Assembly (NCBI GenBank): GCA_017415005.1 | Contig: JAFQJK010000023.1 | Location: 30,834-94,833, forward strand | Reading direction: 5' to 3' | DNA: 64,000 nucleotides | Origin: Rikenellaceae bacterium | GTDB taxonomy: Bacteria; Bacteroidota; Bacteroidia; Bacteroidales; Rikenellaceae | In this document: positions 32,959-42,400 of the stretch, in pieces | Layout of the letters: each line of letters starts with the position of its first letter | How positions within the stretch are numbered: the stretch's first letter is position 1 | Made by a program: the position numbers and the translations under genes | Notes under the pieces: model-generated | Seen by the model: the letters and a program-made list of their open reading frames with translations, nothing else | Databases searched by the model: none | What the model was told of the DNA's origin: nothing

Positions 32959-34047
32959 CTATCCCCGGTTCTTGAGCTCGGCGGCCTTGCGCGAGAACTC
33001 GCTCACGAGTGACGAGATCGTCTCGCGGACGGTCGTGATCTTGTCAGCCATGTAGGCGTTGGCCCCGGCGAATGCGTACCCGTTGCGCAGGTTGCCGCGC
33101 GCTGCGTTGTATAGCGCCAGCATGATACAGTACGGGCTTTTCCGGTAGTCGCAGGTGCGGATGCAGTGGAAGGCGCAGCGCTTGGGACGTTTCTTGCCTT
33201 CGGCCACCTCGCGGATGAAGTCGTCCGATATGGCGCGTCCGGGCATGCCCACCGGGCTGGCGATGATGCGGATATCTTCCTTGCGCGAGTCGATGTAGGT
33301 CTGCTTGAACGCCCGGTCGGCGTCGCACTCCTCGGTGGTGACGAAGCGGCTGCCCAGTTGGACGCCCGAGGCGCCGAGCTGCGTGATGCGGTAGATGTCC
33401 TCGCCGGTATAGAGGCCTCCGGCAGCGATCACCGGGATCGGCTTACCGTATTTCTCCTCGTAGAAGCGGGCCTGTGCCACGACTTCCGGCAGGATCGTCT
33501 CGAGTGCATAGTGTTCGTCGTCGATCTGGTCGCTCTTGTAGCCCAGGTGACCGCCTGCCTTGGGGCCTTCGACCACGACGGCGTCGGGCAGGTAGTCGTA
33601 GCCGTTCTTCCATTTCTCGCAGATCACCTTCAGCGCACGGGCCGACGAGACGATGGGCACCAGCTTGGTCCGGCTCTCTTTTGTGAGGAACGACGGAAGG
33701 TCGAGCGGCAGCCCGGCACCCGAGAAGATGATGTCGATCTTTTCGGCGATGCTCGTGCGGGCCATATCGGCGAAGTTGTTCATCGCGACCATGATATTGA
33801 CCCCGATCACGCCCTGGCTTTTGGCGCGTGCCTTGCGGATCTCCTCGCGCAGGCCGTATATGCTGGCTTTGAAGTAGTCTTTCGAGAATTTAGGATAGAG
33901 CAGGCCGAGGCCTGCGCTGGAGATCACGCCCACGCCGCCTTCGTTGGCGACGGCCGAGGCGAGCCCCGAGAGCGAAATGCCTACGCCCATACCGCCCTGA
34001 ATAATAGGGATTTTGATGGTGAGGTCCCCGATTTTGAGTGGTTTCAT
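32959..34047 (-). CDS. Nitronate monooxygenase / FabK-like flavoprotein
   Basis: A 362-residue FMN-dependent TIM-barrel enzyme of the 2-nitropropane dioxygenase group. Visible motifs are IPIIQGGMGVGIS (about 14-26), VEGPKAGGH (about 164-172) and IPVIAAGGLYTGEDI plus GASGVQLGSRF (about 208-240), which bind FMN phosphate. A C-terminal extension with a cysteine cluster (CAFHCIRTCDYRKSPYC, about 297-313) is typical of the Bacteroidota and Clostridia branch and may bind iron-sulfur. True substrate is unknown. It ends at the shared terminator. Confidence 0.88.
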   Translation of the reverse strand: MKPLKIGDLTIKIPIIQGGMGVGISLSGLASAVANEGGVGVISSAGLGLLYPKFSKDYFKASIYGLREEIRKARAKSQGVIGVNIMVAMNNFADMARTSIAEKIDIIFSGAGLPLDLPSFLTKESRTKLVPIVSSARALKVICEKWKNGYDYLPDAVVVEGPKAGGHLGYKSDQIDDEHYALETILPEVVAQARFYEEKYGKPIPVIAAGGLYTGEDIYRITQLGASGVQLGSRFVTTEECDADRAFKQTYIDSRKEDIRIIASPVGMPGRAISDDFIREVAEGKKRPKRCAFHCIRTCDYRKSPYCIMLALYNAARGNLRNGYAFAGANAYMADKITTVRETISSLVSEFSRKAAELKNRG

Positions 34048-34250
34048 GTGGATGGTGAGTTAATACGTTGATCGATAATGCCCCGCAAGTTACGTATTTT
34101 AATCGTCCGGTCCGATGCGCGCGCGTGATAATTATACGATCCCTAACGGCGACTTTGGAATCATTCTTGCAACCTTCCGGATTGCTCCTCGGGGTGATAT
34201 CCGCCGTGTCCCGGCTGCCGGGAGCGGGGAGAAGCGTTTGGGGGTAGCGT

Positions 34251-34280
34251 TTGATTGCCAAGGTTTTTTATTTATATTTG
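34251..34280 (+). promoter_or_regulatory. Promoter of the YtxH operon
   Basis: TTTG (34251-34254), an 18-bp spacer and TATATTTG (34273-34280) match the phylum consensus, 25 bp before the start codon. Confidence 0.8.
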
Positions 34281-34305
34281 TTTAACCCTTTTAATACGTA
34301 CTGTT

Positions 34306-34515
34306 ATGAAAGGCTCTAATGTTCTAACGTTTATTGTCGGCGCACTGGCCGGCGCATCGATCGCCATGTTGTTCGCTCCCCAGTCGGGCAAGGATACCCG
34401 CAAAAAGATAAAGGGCGCGATGGAGGACGAGTATCACAAGATCGCAGCCAAGGTATGCCGCGGTCAGCAGGAGCTGGCCGACAAGATCGAGGAGAAAATC
34501 AATGGGAAAAAGTGA
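34306..34515 (+). CDS. YtxH domain protein
   Basis: A 69-residue small protein with an N-terminal membrane helix (VLTFIVGALAGASIAMLFAP, residues 5-24) and the YtxH motif LFAPQSGKDTRKKI, followed by a charged helix likely to be cytoplasmic. YtxH proteins are linked to envelope or general stress in other bacteria. The start is chosen at MKGSNV, downstream of a good promoter. Its stop overlaps the start of the holin-X gene by 14 bp, so the two are co-translated. Confidence 0.85.
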   Translation: MKGSNVLTFIVGALAGASIAMLFAPQSGKDTRKKIKGAMEDEYHKIAAKVCRGQQELADKIEEKINGKK

Positions 34516-34879
34516 CAAGCCGAACCGGGTTGAGCAGTTGGTCGAACAAGTGACCGGCTACGTTAACCTGAGGATAGACGCGTTTAAGCTTGCGATGGTC
34601 GAGAACCTCTCGACCCTGTCGGGCAACATGCTCGGCATTGTGATCTTTCTGTTGCTGGCGCTCATGGCGCTGTTGCTGCTGACCGTGGCGGCGACCTATG
34701 CGTTGGGGCTGTGGATCGGGTCGATGGTCGGTGCCATGCTGATCATGGCCGCGCTTTACCTGATCGCGGGCCTTATCGTGCTGCTGAATCGCCAGCGGCT
34801 CTTTACCGACCAGATGGTGCGGATGTTCTCGCGCATGTTTTTCGAACGTAACGATAATCCGGACGACGATGGGCAGTAG
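34502..34879 (+). CDS. Holin superfamily III (phage holin-like) membrane protein
   Basis: A 125-residue membrane protein of the DUF1469/holin-X type. An amphipathic N-terminal part (VEQLVEQVTGYVNLRIDAFKL) is followed by two hydrophobic segments at about 44-68 and 72-96. Despite the family name it is usually a chromosomal envelope protein, and no phage genes lie nearby. It sits between YtxH and a small protein of unknown function with overlapping ends on both sides. Function is not known. Confidence 0.8.
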   Translation: MGKSDKPNRVEQLVEQVTGYVNLRIDAFKLAMVENLSTLSGNMLGIVIFLLLALMALLLLTVAATYALGLWIGSMVGAMLIMAALYLIAGLIVLLNRQRLFTDQMVRMFSRMFFERNDNPDDDGQ

Positions 34880-35204
34880 TGGCAGATATAGTAAGATCGG
34901 CTCGATGGCCGAGCTCCGGGCCGCCCGCAGGCGGGTTTCCCGCGAGGTCGACGATGCCCGGGGGGTGCTTATCGAGCGTTATGAGGGGTTCCGGGAGATG
35001 TTCTCGGTCGGTTACCTGACCGGCTATCTCACCGACCGCCTGCAACAGGTCTATACGTGGGCCGAGTCGGCGTACAAAGGTTACCAGTTCGCCGTGTCGC
35101 TGTTCCGACGCAAGGGCCCGGCACCCGCCGCCGCTTCCGATGCGGAAGCCGGCGAGGCGACTGGGGTCGGGCGTCCCGGCGACGAGGGGAGCGCGCAGGC
35201 ATAA
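34869..35204 (+). CDS. Small protein of unknown function in the YtxH operon
   Basis: A 111-residue soluble-looking protein I do not recognise. It starts 11 bp inside the holin-X gene, so it is translationally coupled. The N-terminal half is highly charged (RAARRRVSREVDDARGVL), a central segment (about 40-80) is likely helical, and the C-terminal 30 residues are Ala/Gly-rich and probably disordered. Its place in the overlapping operon suggests it works with the two membrane proteins. A terminator follows 24 bp after the stop. Confidence 0.75.
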   Translation: MGSSGRYSKIGSMAELRAARRRVSREVDDARGVLIERYEGFREMFSVGYLTGYLTDRLQQVYTWAESAYKGYQFAVSLFRRKGPAPAAASDAEAGEATGVGRPGDEGSAQA

Positions 35205-35228
35205 AAGTTTCTGTTGGTTCATTGCGTT

Positions 35229-35262
35229 AAAAGCGGCAGTCTTTCGGGGCTGCCGCTTTTTT
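35229..35262 (+). terminator. Rho-independent terminator of the YtxH operon
   Basis: AAAAGCGGCAG pairs with CTGCCGCTTTT and is followed by a T-run (six T). Confidence 0.9.
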
Positions 35263-35556
35263 CGTGCGTGGCTTTCCGTGCCGTTCCGGAATCCGTTGCC
35301 GATGCCGTGCTCCGGCCCGACGTTCGCCGGCAGCCCCGCCGCTTTCGCCGTCCGTTCTCCCCGGTTTCCGGGCGCCGGTTTTACCCGGCGGGATCGTTGT
35401 GCCTGTATCCTGTTCCCGGCTTCCGCCGGACGGGGCGGCGCGCCATATACAGGAGATACAGAGACCTCTACGTCCCTTGCTTTTCTCGCAGCGATCTTCC
35501 GCCAGACGAGCGGCCCTGCTTCTTTTGCCGGACAAACCGCGCCGAAAAGTCCGACA

Positions 35557-36175
35557 CCTGCCCTGTCTGCTCCGTCTGCCCCGTCCGCTCTGACAGCCCT
35601 GTCCGCTCTGACAGCCCTGTCCGCTCTGACAGCCCCGCCTGCTTTGTCTGCTTTGCCTGCCCTGTCCGCTCTGATTGCCCCGCCCGTTCTGACTGCTTTG
35701 ACTGCTTTGACTGCTTTGTCTGCTCTGTCTGCTCTTTCCGCTCTGACAGCCCTGACAGCCCTGGCCGTTCTGACTGCTTTGTCTGCTTTGTCTGCTCTGT
35801 CTGCTCTTTCCGCTTTGACTGCTTCGCCTGCCCTGTCCGCTTTGCCTGCCCCGCCTGCTCTGTCTGCTTTGTCTACTCCGCCTGCTCTGACAGCCCGCCT
35901 GCTCTGACAGCCCGCCCGCTTTGGCTGCTTCGTCCGCTCCGTCTGCCCTGTCCGCTTTGACTGCTTTGACTGCTTTGACTGCTTTGTCTGCTCTGTCTGC
36001 TCTTTCCGCTCTGACTGCTTCGCCTGCCCCGCCCGTTCTGACTGCTTTGTCTGCTTTGTCTGCTTTGTCTGCTTTGTCTGCTCTTTCCGCTCTGACTGCT
36101 TCGCCTGCCCCGTCCGCTTTGACAGCCCTGTCCGTTCTGACTGCTTTGTCTGCTCTGTCTGCTCCGCCTGTTCTG
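35557..36175. repeat. Minisatellite of about 69 units of 9 bp
   Basis: Units such as TCTGCTTTG, TCTGCTCTG, TCCGCTCTG, ACAGCCCTG and CCTGCCCTG follow one another with a strict 9-bp period for 619 bp. Two 8-bp units near 35894 and 35911 shift the phase. Because the unit is three codons long, several frames stay open on both strands and encode simple peptides such as alternating Ala-Leu-Ser/Thr on one strand or Gln-Ser/Lys-rich repeats on the other. Confidence 0.9.
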
Positions 36176-36281
36176 GCAGCCCCTCCCGATACGTCGTTCT
36201 CTCAGCAGAACGGACCGCGCCGGCGACTGTCGTGGGACACTCGCCCGGCGAAGGGTGCCGCCCGGCGATACAGACTTTCCG

Positions 36282-36397
36282 GGCCGTAAGGCGGGTTTGC
36301 GATTCAGGCGACGGACACCAATGCGGAGGATACCGACCACGCGCGCCCATCACTCGGAGTCTCCGTAGCGACCTCTTTTTGCAGTGAGGCAAGAGGG
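36282..36397. repeat. Two-hairpin interspersed repeat, copy 2
   Basis: Diverged copy of 29110-29224. It keeps the order of parts, an ATGCGG box, a CGGAGT hairpin with GCGACC, and a second hairpin built from CCTCTT...AAGAGG whose bases differ from copy 1 but still pair. Confidence 0.6.
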
Positions 36398-36485
36398 GGC
36401 ATACTTTTCCCGCTGTCGCCGCGAGGCCCTCTTTTGTGCCGGATCAGGGGGGCGTAAACGATCGCTTGTTGCCTGCCTTTGAGTG

Positions 36486-39400
36486 TCACTCCGCCCGGTA
36501 GCACGGAAAAACGATCCCCGGCTTTTCGGGCCGGGGATCGTCGGGATGGCATGCCCTCTTACTTGGCAGCGCTTTTTTGCCCTTGGCAGCAGCCGGGGCG
36601 GTCGGGGCCGCCTGGGCCGGAGGCGTCTGCTTCGTGTTGAGGAACTGCACGACGGCGTACTTGGCGGCGGCGATCGTCTCGCGGTTGACCTTCTCGATCA
36701 CGCTTCCGCGCGCCAGGTCGTCCGAGTTGATATAGCCCTCCATCATCAGCAGCTGGACGATCATGTTGTTGATGTTGGTCTCGGCGCTGTACCCGTCGGC
36801 GATGTAGAGCTTGTCGACGCGTGCGGCGAACTCTTCGGCGAAGTCGGGGTAGTTGGGCAGGCTCATCAGCTCCTCGAACGTTTCGCTGAAGCTGCTCAGC
36901 TCGATGTTGAGGTTGGGCGTGACGAGCAGCGGGCTGAACTCCTTGTTGCGTTCGATGGGGTGGAAGTCGACGAGGTTGCTGATATCGACCTTCTTGCTCT
37001 TGTTGTCCATCCGGCGCAGGTCCGCCTTGCGCATGTTCTCGAGCTGGTAGAGGTAGAAGTTGTAGCGCCACAGCTCGCTGCTGTCCATGCTGTCGCCGAA
37101 GATGTGGCGGTACTTCTCGGTGAGCAGGCGCTTCACCTTGATCTTGCCCTCGTTGATCTCGGGACGGCCCACGCGGACCTCCTGGATGAGCTGCTTGAGC
37201 GCCTGGGCCGCCTTCTGCGGACCGGTGATCTCGCGGCCCTTCTTGCCGATCTCGGTCGAGAGCACGCCGCACTGGATGTGGCGGGCCATGCCCTTGCCGT
37301 CCTTGCCGCCGCGCAGGCAGTTGATCAGGTGCTGTACGCACTCGAACTGGCCCTCCTCGGCGATGAACGGCTGTCCGCCCGGCGTGCTGGCCAGCGAGTC
37401 GAAGATCGAGCTGAATATCTTGCGGTCGAGCACCACATCGGTGTTGACCCGCTCGTCGCCCTCGCCGTACGCCACGTCGGCGATAAAGCGGTTCTGGATC
37501 ATATCGAAGCTGACGTCCTCGATCGTATAGCGGAACCCGTCGCGCGAGAACTGCTTGCCGACGAAGATCATCTTCACCACCTCCGTCACGTCGATCTTGT
37601 CGAGCAGCTTGAACGACGACGCGAGGTAGTAGTTCTTATCGGCGCTGCTGTACTCCCAGTCGAGGATGTCGTCGAGGTAGTTGCCGTGGCGCGCGATCAC
37701 GTCGACGATGTTCTTGTCTGCCGTGTAGCGCTTGAGCGTACGCTGGAAGTTGGGGCCGTCCTGGCTGGTGGCCTTTTCCTTACGCTCGCCGTGGGCGTCG
37801 ATGTAGAGCAGGAAATTCTCGGGGTTGTCGATCCGGGTGATCCCGCCCTCCTCCTTGGCGTAGTTGCTGGCGCTGAGCATGATGTCGATCTTGAACGGCA
37901 TCGTGATGTCGCACATGCCGCTCACGGTGCTGCGCGAGTTGAGGTCGTCGACGTTGCTGTCGGCGCTGCTCTCGAACAGGTACTTGTAGTAGCGGATGTA
38001 GTCGGGGTCGAAGTCCGTCGTGCGCGAGAAGTCGCCCACTTCGGTTCCGATGCCGTACAGGTTGCCGTCCGAGTCCTGGAACTCGTGGAACATATCGCCG
38101 GCGATCATCTTCACCGAGCGGATACCCTCCAGGTTATCCTTGAGCCATTTGAGCACGAAGGCCGCGATCATCTCGCTCTTGCCCACGCCGCTGTCGCCGT
38201 CGATCTCGACGCCGAACACGCTTCCGTCGTTCTCCTCGACCATGAACAGCGAGCCGTGGCGCGGGATGCCGCCGATCTCCTTCACCTTCTCGTTGATCAC
38301 CGTCAGGCGGGGCTTCTTCACGTCGCCGAAGTAGTCGGCCTCCGACTTGAGCGGCGTGACGATCGTTTTGATGTTTCCGGCCGGGCCCTTGATGTCGAAG
38401 TATCCGATCTGCGGGAACGAGATCAGTTTCTCCGGGGCGCCCAGCAGGCTGATCACGTCGGGCACGAAGTTACGGATGTCCTTGATCGGGATATCCTCTG
38501 TATAGTTGAGGCGGTAGTTGTCCGTGAGGTACTTCATGTAGCCCTTCTGGAAGATCACCAGCTCCTTGACGATGCCGTGCTTGACGACCTTGCATCGGTA
38601 GTCGTCCGAGTCCATATTGGCCACGAACCGCGCCAGACGCTCGGTGAAGAAGGTCGAGTCGGGCCGCAGGTTGATGTAGCGGATATAGTCGAGCGGGTGC
38701 TCGCTGCCGTCGTTGTCGCGTTTCTTGAGCTCGACGCGGTCGATCTTGTGGAACGGGTACTCGCGCTTCTTGGCGTCTGTCACGATGCGGGTGTGCTCCT
38801 GTACCGGCTGCTCCGACGAGATGACGCCGCACTTGCTCATCAGCTCGTTGATCCAGTTGATACGGCCGCCCTCGAACGTTTCGAGCGCCTTGTTCTCCAT
38901 TTCGAATCCCTTGTAGATCGAGATGCCGTGCTGCACCATTTCGTTGACGCTCGAGTTCTGCTTGCGGAAGGTCGTCTCCACCAGGCGCACCAGCGTGTGG
39001 GCGTAGCGCTTGTGGTAGTCGGTGCCGCGCGTGCGCTTGATCATGCTGATGTAGAAGCGCACCACGCGCCGCGTCACGGCATAGATCTCGCTCTCGGCGA
39101 TCTTGATGTCCTTCTTGCGCATGATGTAGTTGCTGATGTCCTGCAGCTGCGCGGGGATCATGCTCGTGACGAACTCTTCGGTGAACATCTTCAGCTCGCC
39201 GTCCTCGCACTCGTTGATCCGGTCGTTGAAATACTTGAGCTTGCCGCAGACCATCTTGTAGAACGAGTTGTCGTTGTTGAGCAGGTAGAGGTAGAGGATC
39301 TTGTCGGGCATCTCCTTGGCGCCGTTGACGCCGGCCGCGATGATGTCGAGGATATAGCCGATGCTCTTCTGCGAGAGGGGCACCTCCTTGAACTCGGGCA

Positions 39401-42400
39401 GGTCGCGCAGGTTACGGACGTATTCGTCGATCCAGATGTTGAGGTTGAGCTCGTCGAGCTTGATGCCGGTCACGGCCTCGAAGCACTCGCCTGCCACGCG
39501 GATGATCTCGCGGCGGCTCGGCTCGAGGCTCTCCTTCTCGAACGGCAGGTTGAAGTGCAGCAGGATTTCGCGGATGTACTTCTTGAGGATCGAGTTGATG
39601 CCCTCCAGCTTGGCCTTGTCGAGCTCGGGATTGCCCGTCGCGTTGATCGCCAGGATCTTCATCTTGCTGTCCGAGAAGAGCAGGTTCTCCATTTCGATCA
39701 GCACCTCCCGCATGATGTTCATCTCCTCGGGGTTGTCGAGTACGTGGTGGTTGGGCTGGAACGTCTTCTTGTTGGTGATGTATTTCAGGATCACGGCCTT
39801 GCTGTACCGCGAGCTGACGGTGTTGAAGTCGAGGTCTGCGAGGGCCGGGATACGCTTGTAGATCTGTGCCAGCAGGTTCTCGTAGATCTTGGTGAAGGCC
39901 GGGCTCTTGACGAACTCGAACACGTCGCGGCACGAGCCGACGATGTCGCCGTGCAGCTCGATCACCGAGTTGGCCGAACGACCGATCGTGGTGATCGTCA
40001 CGCCGCTCTTCTCGGGAGAGGTGTGGTAGAGCGTGCGCACGTCGCGGATCTGGAGCGACGGGGCCTTGTCTTTCTTATACTTCGACGAGCGGGCGTAGTC
40101 GGCGATTACGCTGTCGATGAATTCCTGGTCCTTCCCTGCGGTGAACACGCGGGCGAGCAGCGCCTCGGTCGATACCTCCTTGTTGGCGGCGTCGGCGCGC
40201 AGCGCGGCGAATTGCAGCCAGTACTTGACGAAGATCGCGAACGCGTCCTCGATCTCGGCCGTGAAGATCTTCATGCCCTCTTTTGAGGCATTGATGTAGC
40301 CGCCGAGCGAGAAGCGGACGAGCCCGGTCGTATAGGGCACGGTGGCGACGCCCCGGTTCTCGGCCAGCGCGCCGCAGAACGCGAGCAGGTCGGCATACGA
40401 CGGATGGCCCACGGCGCGGAAGTTGAACAGGTACGACCCGTCCGAGTCGAGGGCCTCGATCTGCCCGGCGGCGCCGTAGGTCTCGATCACCTCGGCGGCG
40501 ACGCCCTTGGCCATCTTGAGGCGTTTGAGCGATTCGCTGCGGAAGTTCTTGTTGGCGCGGAACCGGTTGAGGTTGCCCACCAGCTTCTCCTGGTAGTAGG
40601 TGAAGAACGGCTCGTCCTTGTACTTGAAGTCGTCGGGCAGGCCCAGTACGTCGAGTTTGTCGAGCGCCACGAGCTCGTCGAGCAGGAACAGGTAGAGGGG
40701 CGAGCCCTCGAAGCCGGCCGTCTTGTGCAGCTGGCGGTTGGCCTTGCTTTCTTCGTTCGCCTGCCGGGTCTGTTCGATCTGGCGGACGATGAACCGCACG
40801 ATGGCCTGCTTGATCTTGCTGCGCGAAGCGTTCTTCGGCAGCTCGGCCTCGATCTGGTCCTTGATGCTTTTGGCCACCTGTGCCGTTTCGAGCGTGTTGT
40901 TGAGCATCAGCAGCGAGTTGTTGTTGCCGTGCTCGGCGCTGTTCGACGCGCGGGCGAAGCGGGCGAAGTCGGCGGCCTGCGGCGTGGTGGCGATGGCTCC
41001 CAGGCGCTCGCCGGTTGCGGCGAGGTTCTTGGTGGTCGAGAGCGACGAGATCGCTTTGATACGGCTCTGCGCGCCGATGTTGTTCATGATATAGCGCGAC
41101 AGGGTCCGCCATTTGGGCATCTCCTTGTCTTCGATCTTGACGCTCTCGGCATAGGCTTCGTCGAGGAAGAGCGTGATCTTGCAGCTGTTCATGAAGCGCA
41201 GGAAGCTGTTGACCGACTCGCTGTTGAAGTCGGTGTAGCCGGTCGGGTTGTTCGGGTCGTTGATGAGGATCGTCGTGTTCTCGCAGAACAGGTCCCAGAG
41301 CGATCCGCTGTCATCGAACAGCGCGAGGGTCGACTTGATGCGCTGCAGCCGGTCGATCAGCCGGTCGTAGGCCAGGCGGCCGTCGGGCAGGTTCTCGATC
41401 TCGATGTCGAACGGGTTGATGTCGAACACGTCGTCGGGCAGCAGGTCCTTGTACTCCCAGGCCTGCACGCCGTTGTAGATGATGTAGGGCTTGGGCCGGC
41501 CGTTCGGGTTGAACAGCAGGTCGCGGATGATCATCTGCACCGAGTCCGAGACCGAGGTCTGGTCGAGGTTGCCGAGTCCCGAGAGGAAGTTCTTGACGAT
41601 GTCCTTGTCCTCGTCGCCGAGCGCGAAGTATTTGTCGCGGATGCCCAGGTCGATCAGGAACTTCTCGAAGCGGCCCTTGTTGTCGGCGTTCTTGTCGACC
41701 TTGGCGAGGTACTCCTGGTACTTCTCGAGGAAGAGGTTGATGCCGAAGTTCTTGTGGAAGTGGTTCTTGAGCGTGCGCTCGTAGCAGCTCGGGATGATGT
41801 CGAGGATCAGCCGGCAGGCATAGCGGATCTTGCCGCTGAGGTTGGCGAACTGCTTGCCGCGCAGGTACTGCCCGTAGGTGCGGATCTGGTTGCGTCCGCC
41901 GCCCTCGAGGATCGTCACGACGTCGATATACCTGTTGCCGCCGTAGAAGTATTTCTTCATGCGGCTCTCGAACTCGTCGATCAGCTCCTGGGTCTGCACC
42001 TGCTTGGTCTCCTGCTTGTGGCAGTTCTCGAGGAAGAAGAGGAAGTCGCGCAGCTTTTCGAGCGAGTACTTGTCCTGCACGAGCTGGCGCGAGAAGGCGT
42101 CGAGCTGGAAGAGCGCGATGCGTTTCTCGATGTCGGTCTCCGTGCCGGTCTGCTCGATCATCATGCGGCTGAGCTCGGTGGCATAGGTGCCGATCTGCGT
42201 CTCGATCTTCTCACGGAACTCCTTGAGGTATTGCTCGTTGACGTTCTCCAGGATCAGGCGCAGGTTGAGCTGCGTGTTGGCCGGCGACCCGAGCTTCTTG
42301 GTGTGGACCTTATTGAGGGTGTTGATGATGCCGTTGTGGAAGCAGAACACGAGCGAGGTGTTCGAGCTGCGCGACTCCTTCGAGTCGTCGACCAGCACGA

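Larger units (their letters stand above)
35263..36485. other. Gene-free region rich in repeats
   Basis: This 1.2-kb stretch between the YtxH operon terminator and the giant gene has no recognised gene. It holds the 9-bp minisatellite (35557-36175) and the second two-hairpin repeat (36282-36397). Long frames on both strands run through the minisatellite only because its unit length is a multiple of three. Confidence 0.6.

Noticed and set aside
34502..34879. Prophage remnant suggested by the holin family name
   Set aside because: No phage structural, lysis, integrase or attachment genes are near; holin-X proteins are common chromosomal genes.
35140..35960. Plus-strand frames across the minisatellite (Ala-Leu-Ser or Cys-Phe-Asp repeats)
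   Set aside because: Same reason; the starts lie in or just after other features and no signal peptide or known repeat protein fits.
34803..36392. 529-codon minus-strand frame across the minisatellite
   Set aside because: Open only because the 9-bp unit is three codons long; no promoter or family, and it runs into the YtxH operon antisense.
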